Shown here: positions 8,466 through 17,452 of the stretch, piece after piece
Position numbering within the stretch: the stretch's first letter is position 1
Layout of the letters: every line of letters starts with the position of its first letter
From: an uncultured Pseudomonadales bacterium
Lineage (GTDB): Bacteria; Pseudomonadota; Gammaproteobacteria; Pseudomonadales; Azotimanducaceae
Length of the DNA: 64,000 bases
Direction: 5' to 3'
Assembly (NCBI GenBank): GCA_951813515.1
Contig: OX638346.1
Span: forward strand, 3,589,617 to 3,653,616
Program-made: the position numbers and the translations under genes
Notes under the pieces: model-generated
The model's database searches: none
Told to the model about the DNA's origin: nothing
Seen by the model: only the letters and a program-made list of their open reading frames with translations

Positions 8466-10666
8466 CAGAGGTTGCCGTATCGGGACCTGAGGCGTTGACG
8501 AACAAGTTCGGCGCCAGTGTTGAAGCAGAAAGTCAGAACAAACAGTACGACCGCGGCGAGAAACAGGAGGCGATAGTGGCTGCTGTCCACCTCGGACTCG
8601 GGAAGTTCGACAGCGATGTTGGCGGCGAAGGTCCGCATGCCCTCGAAGAGGTTGAAATCCATCAACGGCGTGTTGCCGGTGGCCATGAGCACGATCATGG
8701 TCTCGCCAACGGCCCGACCCAGGCCGATCATCAGGGCGGAGAAGATCCCTGGGCTCGCCGTCAGGATGACAACGCGGGTCAGGGTTTGCCAGTTTGTCGC
8801 GCCGAGCGCGAGAGAACCGGTTGTCAGGTGGCGCGGCACACCGTGAATCGCGTCTTCGGAAATCGCGAAGACGACGGGAATGACGGCCAGGCCCATGGCT
8901 ATCCCGACCACCAGCGCATTGCGCTGGTCATAGTCGAGTCCGAGTGCGGCGAGGAACCACGCCTGCGCATCTCCGTCGAACAAAAGGCGCTCAAGGCCGT
9001 TGTCGTATGCAAACACCAACCATGTCGTGACGACCAGGACAGGTATGCTGATGGCGGCGAACCACCCGTCGAACGGCTGCGTCACCCTCCTTGGCAACAG
9101 GTGCCAGAACCACGCGAAACCCAGCATGCAGAGGGGCACGGCGACGAACAGCGACAGCACCGCGGACAAGTTCTGCTCCACCAGCGGCGCGAACCACAGT
9201 CCAGCCAGGAAACCCAGGATCACCGTCGGCATCGCTGCCATGACTTCGATTCCGGGCTTGACCCAGCGCCGCATCCTCGGCGCCATGAAATACGCCGTGT
9301 AGATGGCCCCCATCACGGCGATGGGCGTCGCGAAGAGCATTGCGTAGAAGGCCGCCTTCAACGTCCCGAAAAGCAGGGGCGAGAAGGAGAATTTCGGTTC
9401 GAAGTCGTTGTCCGCCGAAGAACTCTGCCAGCTATGCACCGGCTCCGGATAGCCCTCGTACCAGATCTTGTGCCACAGCGCTGCCCAGGATATCTCGGGG
9501 TGGTGATTGGTGACGGCGTAGCGGCGCAAATCGCCGTTGGGCATCGCCAGCAGCAGCCGGTCGGAACGCGGCGAAAAAGCGGCCGCCGCCGGTGTCGAGA
9601 GTCCCGTCGGAAACGACGCCAGGTAACGTTCGGAAGTCGAATGCAGCAGGTGCATTTCGCCGCGGGAATCCAGCGCCATCATGCCTTTGCGGCGCGGTTC
9701 CGCCACGATGGCGGCAATGGGGTCGGCGAACTCGAAGTCGCGTGCGGCGACCAGCCCGGCGCCTTCGGGGCCACGTCGAAGGATCCACTGGGTCAGACGT
9801 CCGTTGTTGTCTGCCGCCATCAGCGAGTAGCGTCCAAGCAGCGGCGTCATGACGGAGAGTTCGGCGCCATCGCGAGTCAGGAACCCGGAATAGACCTCGA
9901 CGGCCTGGTCGGGAACGGCGATGTCGTAGACCGCCACGGCGCCGCTTGAGTTCGTGGCGTAGAGCCAATCGCCTCGAGGACCGAAATCAAGGCGGTCGAT
10001 GCTGCCCCCGGGACGCAGGTCGACCGCGGGCGGCTGAGACAACCTGTCATCAAGCTGATCGAACTGCCAGATTCGGATGTTCCCCGACGCATCCACTCCC
10101 GCGACCTTCAACACGGACTCGGCGAGGTAGAAGTCGAATCGGTTTTCATGATGGCCGGTCGCCTGTTCCACCGGAATCGCAGGCAGGGGCAGCGGTTCGC
10201 CGCCGAACAGGCGGTCCACGTGATCCTCGATATAGCCGACGTCGCCGTCGAAGCGCCTGCGAAACCAGACGCGAACCAATGTCGCCGTTCCGTCCTCGCC
10301 AACCAGCGCGAAGGTATCGTTGCTGGGAAACACGAGTCGAACCGCGGCGAGCGGGTAGGGCGTCAGGCGTTCGGAACCCCGCAGCGCGCCGGTGTCTGGA
10401 TTGAGAAAGGAAATGGTTCCATCGGCCCCGATGGCGTAAAGCGACTCAAAGCTGTCGTTGCTGCCGGCGGCCAGCACCTGGCTCCCGGAAAGGCGCAGAA
10501 CATCGAGTTCACTGATCTGCGCCGGGCGGAATATCGGAGCGGCGACCATGACCAGGTAGAAGAAAATGAGCGTAATCGCAACGATGATCGCGCCGCCGCC
10601 GAGACCGACGACGCGCGCCGTCAGCGCCTCGACGGCTCGCCGCCGCCAGGACAATCCCTGGATCAT
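8465..10666 (-). CDS. pstC: phosphate ABC transporter permease PstC (long form)
   Basis: The second Pst permease, 733 residues against 319 in E. coli. An N-terminal membrane helix (about 22-45) is followed by about 330 residues rich in short beta-type repeats such as DASGNIRIWQFD, YATNSSGAVAVYDI and DNNGRLTQW, like a WD40/beta-propeller domain, presumably periplasmic. The permease core follows, with GAIYTAYFMAP and the EAA loop TGSLALGATNWQTLTRVVIL. The start overlaps the pstS stop (ATGA). Long PstC proteins occur in Pseudomonas and relatives; the propeller reading of the insert is my inference. Confidence 0.93.
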   Translation of the reverse strand: MIQGLSWRRRAVEALTARVVGLGGGAIIVAITLIFFYLVMVAAPIFRPAQISELDVLRLSGSQVLAAGSNDSFESLYAIGADGTISFLNPDTGALRGSERLTPYPLAAVRLVFPSNDTFALVGEDGTATLVRVWFRRRFDGDVGYIEDHVDRLFGGEPLPLPAIPVEQATGHHENRFDFYLAESVLKVAGVDASGNIRIWQFDQLDDRLSQPPAVDLRPGGSIDRLDFGPRGDWLYATNSSGAVAVYDIAVPDQAVEVYSGFLTRDGAELSVMTPLLGRYSLMAADNNGRLTQWILRRGPEGAGLVAARDFEFADPIAAIVAEPRRKGMMALDSRGEMHLLHSTSERYLASFPTGLSTPAAAAFSPRSDRLLLAMPNGDLRRYAVTNHHPEISWAALWHKIWYEGYPEPVHSWQSSSADNDFEPKFSFSPLLFGTLKAAFYAMLFATPIAVMGAIYTAYFMAPRMRRWVKPGIEVMAAMPTVILGFLAGLWFAPLVEQNLSAVLSLFVAVPLCMLGFAWFWHLLPRRVTQPFDGWFAAISIPVLVVTTWLVFAYDNGLERLLFDGDAQAWFLAALGLDYDQRNALVVGIAMGLAVIPVVFAISEDAIHGVPRHLTTGSLALGATNWQTLTRVVILTASPGIFSALMIGLGRAVGETMIVLMATGNTPLMDFNLFEGMRTFAANIAVELPESEVDSSHYRLLFLAAVVLFVLTFCFNTGAELVRQRLRSRYGNL

Positions 10667-11634
10667 CGGTCTTCCTGGCCCAGGTATCGCAGTTCGCCGA
10701 TCGCCTGGCGGGGGGACAGCGGGATATAGCCGTCCTTATGCACGACTATTTGTCCCTCGCGAGACAGCACGAACCGGAGGAACTCGGCTTCCAGCGGCGG
10801 CAGGGGTGAATCGGGCCGCCGGTTGATGTAGATGAACAGGAACCTCGTGAGCGGATAGGACCGATCCTTGGTGTTGGCTGCCGTGGCGTCGAACGCCTTG
10901 GCGGTGTCACTTCTCGCGAGGGGCACCGCGCGCACCCCGGAAGTCCTGTAGCCGATTCCGGAATAGCCGATCCCGTTCAGCGACGACGTGACTGCCTGAA
11001 CGACGGAAGCCGAGCCGGGCTGTTCGTTGACAGTATTCTTGAAATCGCCCGAACAGAGTGCCTTTTGCTTGAAATAGCCGTAGGTGCCGGACACGGAGTT
11101 CCGTCCATACAGTTGCAACGGCCGCGTGGCCCAGGCGCCGGTAAGACCGGCATCGCCCCACGTCCGAATGTCCCTCCCGCCGCCACATCGGCGAGACACC
11201 GAGAAGACCGCGTCGACTTCCGGCAGCGACATGAACGTGATCGGGTTGTCCTTGTGCACGTATACGGCCAACGCGTCTACGGCAACCCGGACGGCCGTCG
11301 GCTTGTATCCGCGCCGTGTTTCGAATGCCTCGATCTCCTTGTCCTTCATCCGGCGGCTCATCGGGCCGAGATTGGACGTGCCCTCCGTCAGGGCGGTCGG
11401 CGCGGTGGAAGAACCCGGCGCCTGGACCTGGATGTTGACATTGGGGTAGTACCTCTTGAACGCCTCGGTCCACAGGGTCATGAGGTTCGCGAGCGTGTCG
11501 GACCCGGTGCTCGACAGATTGCCCGAAACCCCGCTGACGCGTTGATATGCTGGCAGGACTGCCGCGTTTTCGACGGCGGGGACGCCCGGGGCCAACATCG
11601 TCAGTGCGCCGGACGCCAGCAGGATTCGCTTCAT
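10663..11634 (-). CDS. pstS: periplasmic phosphate-binding protein PstS
   Basis: The substrate-binding component of the Pst importer. The 323 residues begin with a Sec signal peptide (cleavage probably after VPA near 20). The mature protein shows the phosphate-site segments SSTGSDTLANLM and PGSSTAPTALTEGTSNLGPMSR, plus GRNSVSGTYGYFK. ATG overlaps the phoR stop (ATGA) and the stop overlaps the pstC start, so all are coupled. It lies inside the regulator-transporter operon rather than behind its own large intergenic region. Confidence 0.94.
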   Translation of the reverse strand: MKRILLASGALTMLAPGVPAVENAAVLPAYQRVSGVSGNLSSTGSDTLANLMTLWTEAFKRYYPNVNIQVQAPGSSTAPTALTEGTSNLGPMSRRMKDKEIEAFETRRGYKPTAVRVAVDALAVYVHKDNPITFMSLPEVDAVFSVSRRCGGGRDIRTWGDAGLTGAWATRPLQLYGRNSVSGTYGYFKQKALCSGDFKNTVNEQPGSASVVQAVTSSLNGIGYSGIGYRTSGVRAVPLARSDTAKAFDATAANTKDRSYPLTRFLFIYINRRPDSPLPPLEAEFLRFVLSREGQIVVHKDGYIPLSPRQAIGELRYLGQEDR

Positions 11635-12953
11635 GGCCCCGATCGTTCAATGCCGCGGATTTCGACTTCGCCGAGCGCGTCCGGAAACTCGCAGAAAAAG
11701 AGGCTGCCCTTGCCCAGTTCGCTCTCGACCTGCAGCACCGAGCCATGGCGTCGAAGTACGTGCTTGACGATCGCCAGACCGAGTCCCGTGCCGCCGCGAA
11801 CACTGGATTGTGCGAGATCGATCCGATAGAAGCGTTCGGTGAGCCTTGTGAGATGTTCGGGCGCGATGCCCATACCCTGGTCCCGGACTTCAAAACGCGG
11901 GCCGTCGGGGCCATCGAACCAGCGCACCTCTATATCGCCTCCGTGGGGGCTGTAACGAACCGCATTCGTGATCAGGTTCGCGAAAGCGCTGTGGAGTTCC
12001 CCGGGGACACCCCTGATACGCAGGTGCTTGTCCGCCTGCAGCGTCAGCTCATGCCGCCCACCCGACAACCCGCGCGCATCGGCCGCGATGGGCTGCAGCA
12101 TTTGGGCTACGTCGACGTATTCGATGTCGGACTCGCCCGGCATACCCCCCGATTCGAGTTGCGTGAGCGTCAACAGATCGTCGACTAGCGCCTGCATCCG
12201 CTGCACCGGGCTGACCAGCCTGGGCAGGATGGCCCTCAGCGTGGCGGGGTCGGCGTCCCCGGACTGCTCGAGATAGCCGACGATCACCGTCAGGGGCGTA
12301 CGCAGTTCGTGCGACACATTGGCGACAAAGTCCTGGCGCATGGTCAAAGCGCGGTTCAATTCGGTGATATCGCGCACGACAATGAGTTTGCGATCATCGT
12401 CGATGACGATGCGGCGCAGTTCGATCCGGCGCGTGTTGTCCGCTGGCGCGGCGATTTCGACGATCTCGGTGTCGGAATCGCCGCGCAGCAGCGCGCCCGC
12501 CGAGGGGTCGCGCACGAGCGAGAGAATATTCTGTCCGCGGTCATGTGGGGACAGGCCTAGCAGGCGGCCCGCGGCCCGGTTGAAATCCTCTATTTCGCCG
12601 GATCGCCGGACCATGGCCCAGCCGTCCGGAACCGCTTCGGCCGTGCGCTGCATGGCGCGCAGCGACCGGAGCAGCATTCGGCTCCTGTCCCTGCCGGATC
12701 GAATGCTCCGATATACGCGATACGCGGCGATACGCCACCCGCGATCCGGCGTGCCTGGCTGCGTCAACGGACGCTCCGACCAGCGGAGAAACTGCCGGTA
12801 TTGCAGGGCGAAGTACGCGATGGCGATGCCGAGTCCCACGACCAGGCCCCATGCGATGCTGTCGGTGGCCCAGGCCGCGGCCGCAGTGATCGCAACCACG
12901 GCCAGCAAGCGCCCCCGGTCGTTAATCGCCACCATCACCCCGGGCAGATTCAT
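11631..12953 (-). CDS. phoR: phosphate regulon sensor histidine kinase PhoR
   Basis: Membrane kinase that phosphorylates PhoB on phosphate starvation. Two N-terminal membrane segments (about 10-45) carry almost no periplasmic loop, as in known PhoR. A PAS-like region follows, then HisKA with the phospho-His in FVANVSHELRTPLTVIVGYLE and the ATPase domain with NLITNAVRYSP, GMGIAPEHL and GGTGLGLAIVKHVLRRH. The frame is open to 13001; I take the ATG at 12953 (440 residues), but the ATG at 12935 is also possible, since no clear ribosome-binding site separates them. It overlaps the end of phoB. Confidence 0.94.
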   Translation of the reverse strand: MNLPGVMVAINDRGRLLAVVAITAAAAWATDSIAWGLVVGLGIAIAYFALQYRQFLRWSERPLTQPGTPDRGWRIAAYRVYRSIRSGRDRSRMLLRSLRAMQRTAEAVPDGWAMVRRSGEIEDFNRAAGRLLGLSPHDRGQNILSLVRDPSAGALLRGDSDTEIVEIAAPADNTRRIELRRIVIDDDRKLIVVRDITELNRALTMRQDFVANVSHELRTPLTVIVGYLEQSGDADPATLRAILPRLVSPVQRMQALVDDLLTLTQLESGGMPGESDIEYVDVAQMLQPIAADARGLSGGRHELTLQADKHLRIRGVPGELHSAFANLITNAVRYSPHGGDIEVRWFDGPDGPRFEVRDQGMGIAPEHLTRLTERFYRIDLAQSSVRGGTGLGLAIVKHVLRRHGSVLQVESELGKGSLFFCEFPDALGEVEIRGIERSGP

Positions 12954-13635
12954 CGGCGGCGAACCTGTATCCGACGCCCCGAACCGTCTCGATGCGTCCA
13001 TCAGCCCCGAATGGCGACAATGCCTTTCTCAGGCGCAGGATGTGCACATCTACGGTGCGTTCTTCGACAAAGACGTTTCGTCCCCATACGCGGTCCAGAA
13101 GCTGGGCACGATCGAAGGTGCGATCGGGCCAGCGCATAAGCTGTTCCAACAGGCGAAATTCCAGCGGCCCGAGACGTACGCGGGAACCGCCTACGGTGAC
13201 GCGATGCGCGCGGGTATCCACTTCGATCGGCCCGGCGACGACCTTGCCATCTGCCGTACTTCCCGCCCGGCGCAAAAGCGACTTGACGCGGGCGATCAAC
13301 TCCTTCGGCGAAAAGGGCTTGACCACGTAATCGTCGATACCGGCGTCGAAACCCGTCAGCTTGTCGGATTCCTCCCCGCGGGCGGTGAGCATGATCAGCG
13401 GCAGTTCCGCGGTCACGGGGTCCCGACGCAGGCGGCGCACGAGGTCCACGCCGCTCATTCCGGGTAGTCTCCAGTCGATGATGAGAAGTTTCGGGGGCGG
13501 TCCCTGCAGTCGCTCGAGCGCCGTCTCGGCGCTTTCGGTTTCGATGACGTCGAAGCCGGCTCTGACGAGCGAAAACGAGAGCATTTCCCGTATTTCCGGC
13601 TCATCCTCGACGAGCAGAATAGATTCGGCGGCCAT
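12922..13635 (-). CDS. phoB: phosphate regulon response regulator PhoB
   Basis: OmpR-type activator of the Pho regulon. The receiver domain has acidic VEDEPE near 10, the phospho-acceptor Asp54 in LLIIDWRLPGMSG, Thr in MLTARGE and Lys in DDYVVKPFSPKEL. The C-terminal winged helix includes LGPLEFRLLEQLMRWPDRTF and RTVDVHILRLRKAL. 237 residues (E. coli 229). A strong AGGGGAG ribosome-binding site precedes the ATG. It is the first gene of the seven-gene phosphate operon, with Pho-box-like repeats upstream. Confidence 0.96.
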   Translation of the reverse strand: MAAESILLVEDEPEIREMLSFSLVRAGFDVIETESAETALERLQGPPPKLLIIDWRLPGMSGVDLVRRLRRDPVTAELPLIMLTARGEESDKLTGFDAGIDDYVVKPFSPKELIARVKSLLRRAGSTADGKVVAGPIEVDTRAHRVTVGGSRVRLGPLEFRLLEQLMRWPDRTFDRAQLLDRVWGRNVFVEERTVDVHILRLRKALSPFGADGRIETVRGVGYRFAADESARGDGGD

Positions 13636-13707
13636 GCGCTCCCCTGCTGCACGCTACCGGCCAGTCGTGCGGTCTTGAGTGTTGGCGACGGTAAGTATGA
13701 AGCAATC

Positions 13708-13737
13708 TGACAACGAAATATGACAAAAGGATGAACT
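13708..13737 (-). promoter_or_regulatory. candidate PhoB-binding half-sites upstream of phoB
   Basis: On the minus strand, reading toward phoB, AGTTCAT-CCTT-TTGTCAT gives two half-sites 11 bases apart, the Pho-box period, and a further TTGTCAG follows 13 bases on. The consensus is CTGTCAT repeated every 11 bases. The middle half-site fits well, the outer two only partly. Position in front of phoB supports autoregulation; the fit is imperfect. Confidence 0.42.
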
Positions 13738-13927
13738 GCCGGTCACGCCTTCCAAAGGGCGCGCGGATTTCTGGGCCGATCCTTGCAAACGTCGACGGGC
13801 GTCGTCGAATTTGTGCTTCAAAGAAACATCATTGACCCCGACAGGCTGTTTTTCGCGTTACACAATCAAAGGCAAGGCGTCAATGCAGGGAGGCTGGCGC
13901 GATGCGATTGTCGAGGCCATGTCGTCC

Positions 13928-13956
13928 TTGACATGCCATCGGGGTTTCGTGATGCT
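13928..13956 (+). promoter_or_regulatory. candidate sigma-70 promoter for the DUF3450-tonB operon
   Basis: TTGACA (13928-13933) matches the -35 consensus exactly. After 17 bases comes GATGCT (13951-13956), which keeps only the A, T and final T of the -10 consensus. The predicted transcript would have a leader of about 165 bases. Confidence 0.25.
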
Positions 13957-14127
13957 TCGAGCGCCACCCGTGCGCGGCGACGCAGGCGTTACGCTCCTTG
14001 GGATGACGAGCGACTGTGGCGTCGAGAGGGTCGAGGGAGACTGTCGAGGGGAACTTAAGGCGCCGAATCCGACGCATCGGAAGCGGTGTCGGGCAATACA
14101 TCAACCGGACATCGCGTAGGAAAAGGA

Positions 14128-14907
14128 ATGAAGAGACACAGTATTCTGAGACGCGCCGCGGTTTTGGCAACCGGGCTGGGGTGTGTCGTCGGCGCAACGG
14201 CCGGTGCGGCGACCCTGGACGACATTTTTGCCGTTGCCGATCGCATCAATGCACAGGCGCGCACCTCGCAGGGCAAGATCGAAGCCCTGACCGAAGAGAC
14301 CCGCGACCTGTATACCGAATACAAACTCGTGCTGGACGAAATTGAAGGACTTCGCGTCTACAATCGACAGTTGGAGAGGCAGATTGCCGATCAGGACCGA
14401 GAACTGTCGCAGCTCTCCGAATCCATCGACCGGGTCACGGTCATCGAACGCCAGATCACGCCGTTGATGCTGCGCATGATCGATGGCCTCGAGCAGTTCG
14501 TGGATCTTGACCTGCCGTTCCTGTTGGCCGAGCGGCGCGATCGGGTCGAGCGGCTTCGAACCATCATGGACCGGGCCGATGTTGCGGTCTCGGAGAAATT
14601 CTCACAGGTGCTGCAGGCGTACCAGATCGAGAACGAGTACGGCCGCACGATGGAGGCCTATGGCGACACGATCGACGTTGACGGCACAAACTACATTGTC
14701 GATGTGCTGAAGATGGGCCGCGTCGCCCTGGTATATCAGACCAGTGACGGCGAACTGACGGGGATGTGGAATGATTCCGACAGACGCTGGGAGGCGTTGG
14801 GTGACGAGTACACCGCACCGGTGCGCAACGGCATTCGCATGGCCCGCCAGCAACTCGCTCCCGGGCTATTGATTCTGCCCGTCATCAACGCACCGGAGGC
14901 TCGATAA
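14128..14907 (+). CDS. DUF3450 family periplasmic protein of a TonB2-type cluster
   Basis: A 259-residue secreted protein. The signal peptide runs through RAAVLATGLGCVVGATAGAA; the mature part is a coiled coil (about 30-110; NAQARTSQGKIEAL, RQLERQIADQDREL) followed by a compact C-terminal domain with MGRVALVYQTSDGELTGMW. Proteins of this type are known next to TtpC/ExbB/ExbD/TonB2 genes; their job is not established to my knowledge. The start at 14128 follows GGAAAAGGA; an in-frame ATG 14 codons upstream would spoil the signal peptide. The stop shares a base with the next start (TAATG). Confidence 0.85.
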   Translation: MKRHSILRRAAVLATGLGCVVGATAGAATLDDIFAVADRINAQARTSQGKIEALTEETRDLYTEYKLVLDEIEGLRVYNRQLERQIADQDRELSQLSESIDRVTVIERQITPLMLRMIDGLEQFVDLDLPFLLAERRDRVERLRTIMDRADVAVSEKFSQVLQAYQIENEYGRTMEAYGDTIDVDGTNYIVDVLKMGRVALVYQTSDGELTGMWNDSDRRWEALGDEYTAPVRNGIRMARQQLAPGLLILPVINAPEAR

Positions 14908-16379
14908 TGAAGGCGACAATTTCCATAGCCGGGGCGTGGTGCCTCGCGTTGATGTGCGCGGTCAGCGTCGCAGCGCAGGAAGAAACCGAAGCCTCGATTG
15001 ACCCGGCGCTTGAAGTCGTTCCCGCCGACACCCTCGGCGAACTGCTCGACAACGTGGAACAGAGACGGGTCGTGGAAAACCGCGAACACGTTCGCAGGGA
15101 ACAGGAGTTCCTGCAGCGCAAGAACGAACAGCAGCGGATGCTCGACAATGCCCGCGCCGAACGCCGCCGTGAGGAGCAGCGTAGCGAACGCCTGGAAACG
15201 AAATTCGAGGAAAACGAGATCCTGATCGGTGAGCGGCAGGACCAACTCGACAAGCGCCTGGGATCGTTGCGCGAGTTGTTCGGAGTGCTGCAACAGGTCG
15301 CCGGCGACGTGCGCGGGCAGTTCGAGGGATCCGTCATCAGCGTTGAATATCCGAACCGCGGGGATTGGCTCGGCGAGTTCGCCGCGAAGATGGGGACGGC
15401 AACCCAGCTCGCGACTATCCAGGAGATGGAGGATCTCTGGTTCGAGATGCAGCGCGAAATGACGGAATCGGGCAAGGTCACGCGTTTCGATGCCACGGTC
15501 AACATGCTCAACGGCGAACGTGTCGAAGCGGAAGTCATCCGCGTCGGGGCGTTCAACGTCGTATCGGACGGCGAGTACATCAACTACGACGTCAATTCCG
15601 GCCAACTCGTGGAGCTCGGGCGCCAGCCCTCGGCGCGATTCGCGAATACCGCTGAAGATCTCACCGACGCCGACCCCGGCGAGATCGTTGCGTTCGCCGT
15701 TGACCCGTCCCGAGGATCGATGCTGACCCTTTTGATTCAGGCGGCCACGGTTGGGGAGCGGGTCGGTTCGGTATTCGGCGGCATCGCCAAGGGCGAGTGC
15801 TGGCTCCCGTTCTGCGACGGCCAGGGCGGCTATGTCGGCTCCGTCATTATCCTGGGCGGCATCCTCGGCGTACTGCTGGCATTGGAACGCCTGGTGACGC
15901 TTTTTCTCGTGCGCGGCAAGGTCAACCAGCAGAAGCGGTCGGAGACCATCAGCAACGACAACGCGCTTGGACGGCTGCTGAACATCTACGAAGAGAACAA
16001 GAACATCGACGTGGACACGCTGGATTTGAAGCTGGCAGAGGGAATCCTGAACGAAACCCCCAAGCTGACGCGCAATATCACCCTGATCCAGGTCATATCC
16101 GTGGTGGCCCCCCTGCTGGGACTGTTGGGCACCGTGATCGGGATGATCCTGACGTTCCAAGCCATAACGCTCTTCGGCACGGGCGATCCGAAGACCATGG
16201 CAGGCGGGATCTCCACCGCATTGATGACCACCGTGCTCGGACTGTGCGTCGCCATCCCGACGGTGTTGCTGCATTCGATCGTCAACACGGCCAGCAAGTC
16301 GATCATCCACATACTCGATGAGGAGGCCGCCGGTCTGATCGCAGAGCGCGCAGAGGCGGCCGGACGTCCGCTTGGGTAG
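14907..16379 (+). CDS. TtpC-like MotA/TolQ/ExbB proton channel protein with periplasmic extension
   Basis: 490 residues. A signal peptide (about 1-24) and a long periplasmic coiled coil (about 45-130) precede a beta-rich region. The C-terminal half is an ExbB/TolQ channel: a membrane segment near GGYVGSVIILGGILGVLLALE, then VISVVAPLLGLLGTVIGMILTF and STALMTTVLGLCVAIPTVLL. Vibrio TtpC has this build and is required by the TonB2 system; the assignment is by architecture and neighbours. It may bridge the channel to periplasmic partners such as the DUF3450 protein. Confidence 0.88.
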   Translation: MKATISIAGAWCLALMCAVSVAAQEETEASIDPALEVVPADTLGELLDNVEQRRVVENREHVRREQEFLQRKNEQQRMLDNARAERRREEQRSERLETKFEENEILIGERQDQLDKRLGSLRELFGVLQQVAGDVRGQFEGSVISVEYPNRGDWLGEFAAKMGTATQLATIQEMEDLWFEMQREMTESGKVTRFDATVNMLNGERVEAEVIRVGAFNVVSDGEYINYDVNSGQLVELGRQPSARFANTAEDLTDADPGEIVAFAVDPSRGSMLTLLIQAATVGERVGSVFGGIAKGECWLPFCDGQGGYVGSVIILGGILGVLLALERLVTLFLVRGKVNQQKRSETISNDNALGRLLNIYEENKNIDVDTLDLKLAEGILNETPKLTRNITLIQVISVVAPLLGLLGTVIGMILTFQAITLFGTGDPKTMAGGISTALMTTVLGLCVAIPTVLLHSIVNTASKSIIHILDEEAAGLIAERAEAAGRPLG

Positions 16380-16399
16380 CTCGAGTAGAGAGGTAATCC

Positions 16400-16918
16400 G
16401 TGATCGGTGACGCGTATCTGGCGATCGTCGCCTACATTGAGCAGGGCGGCAACGTCCTGTATCTGATCGCTATCGTCACATTCCTGATGTGGACGCTGCT
16501 GATCGAGCGGATCTGGTATTTCCAGAGCGAACACAAGCGGATTGTCGGCGATGCTTCGGATGAGTGGGAAGGCCGATCGGAACGACGTTCCTGGAGCGCG
16601 CACGAAATTCGGGCCTCGATCATTTCCCAGACCTCGGCCCGCATCACGGGTTCGCTGCCGATCATCCAGACCTGCGTGGCCTTGTGTCCGCTGCTGGGTC
16701 TGCTCGGCACGGTGACCGGCATGATCACCGTATTCGACGCCATGGCAACACAGGGCGGCAACGCCCGTTCCATGGCGGCCGGCGTATCGATGGCCACCAT
16801 TCCGACGATGTCCGGGATGATCGCGTCCCTGTCAGGGCTGATGGCCAGCACGGTGGTCCGGCGAAAGATCGAGTACGAGATTGAGAGCTTTGAACAGCAT
16901 TTGACGATGGACCACTGA
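16400..16918 (+). CDS. exbB: ExbB biopolymer transport protein
   Basis: 172 residues, three membrane segments: VLYLIAIVTFLMWTLLIERI near the N terminus, CPLLGLLGTVTGMITVFDAM and TIPTMSGMIASLSGLMASTV. This is the minimal ExbB/TolQ pattern. With ExbD it forms the proton channel that energises TonB. The start is GTG behind AGAGAGG. It is the second ExbB-family gene of the cluster, so the channel may use two kinds of ExbB subunit. Confidence 0.9.
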   Translation: MIGDAYLAIVAYIEQGGNVLYLIAIVTFLMWTLLIERIWYFQSEHKRIVGDASDEWEGRSERRSWSAHEIRASIISQTSARITGSLPIIQTCVALCPLLGLLGTVTGMITVFDAMATQGGNARSMAAGVSMATIPTMSGMIASLSGLMASTVVRRKIEYEIESFEQHLTMDH

Positions 16919-16950
16919 ACGACGCGAGGCGCGACTGAAGAAATTCCAGT

Positions 16951-16974
16951 GGCGGGATAGAGAGGCGGGATAGA
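16951..16974. repeat. 11-bp tandem direct repeat between exbB and exbD
   Basis: GGCGGGATAGA occurs at 16951-16961 and again at 16964-16974, a 13-base period, in the 71-base gap before the exbD GTG. A related word, GCGATAG, occurs twice (17394, 17410) in the gap before tonB. No function is evident. Confidence 0.6.
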
Positions 16975-16989
16975 CAAGAGGACAATCCG

Positions 16990-17394
16990 GTGCGGAAGAT
17001 TCGAACCCACTCCCGATCCGACGATGAGTCGGATCTGAACTTGACGCCGATGCTGGATGTCGTCTTCATCATGCTGATCTTTTTCATCGTTACCGCGACG
17101 TTCATCAAGCAGGCCGGTATCGAAGTCTTCCGTCCCGATGCCCTGACCTTCGAACAGAAGCCAACGGTGAGCGTGCTGGTAGCCATCAGCGAGGCGGGCG
17201 AGATCTGGATCGACAAGAAACAGGTGGATCCAACCGCCGTTGCCGCACACATCGAACGTCTCCACATCGAGAATCCCAAGGGAGGCTTGGTCATCCAGGC
17301 CGACCGGAACGCCAAGTACGAGGTGCTGAAGGCCGTGCTGGATGCGGCGCGCGCGGTGAATCTGAACGAGGTGGCAATAGCCACGGAGAACTAG
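16990..17394 (+). CDS. exbD: ExbD biopolymer transport protein
   Basis: 134 residues with one N-terminal membrane anchor. The diagnostic DLNLTPMLDVVFIMLIFFIVT contains the proton-path Asp; the periplasmic domain has ADRNAKYEVLKAVLDAAR. It pairs with ExbB to power TonB. The start is GTG at 16990. Confidence 0.93.
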   Translation: MRKIRTHSRSDDESDLNLTPMLDVVFIMLIFFIVTATFIKQAGIEVFRPDALTFEQKPTVSVLVAISEAGEIWIDKKQVDPTAVAAHIERLHIENPKGGLVIQADRNAKYEVLKAVLDAARAVNLNEVAIATEN

Positions 17395-17452
17395 CGATAG
17401 CTCGAAGTTGCGATAGTTGGCGAGCGGTGAGAGCAGTTAAGGAGGAATCCGC

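Larger units (their letters stand above)
13636..14127. other. 492-bp divergent intergenic region, phoB / DUF3450-tonB operon
   Basis: No plausible gene. The phoB-proximal part (13700-13740) is AT-rich and holds Pho-box-like half-sites. A perfect TTGACA with a weak -10 lies at 13928-13956 facing the tonB cluster. A small hairpin CATGTC/GACATG (13918-13935) overlaps that -35. I saw no convincing Fur box for the tonB side. Confidence 0.6.

Noticed and set aside
8444..9949. 501-codon open frame opposite pstC
   Set aside because: Its composition (Gln, Arg, His, Gly) is typical of antisense reading and PstC on the other strand is clearly real.
13832..13862. TTGACC with downstream TTACAC as a promoter for the tonB cluster
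   Set aside because: Spacing to a usable -10 is 19-20 bases and the hexamers are poor; the site at 13928 is better.
14736..16310. Long minus-strand frame opposite the TtpC-like gene
   Set aside because: No ribosome-binding site or recognisable domain; the plus-strand operon explains the region.
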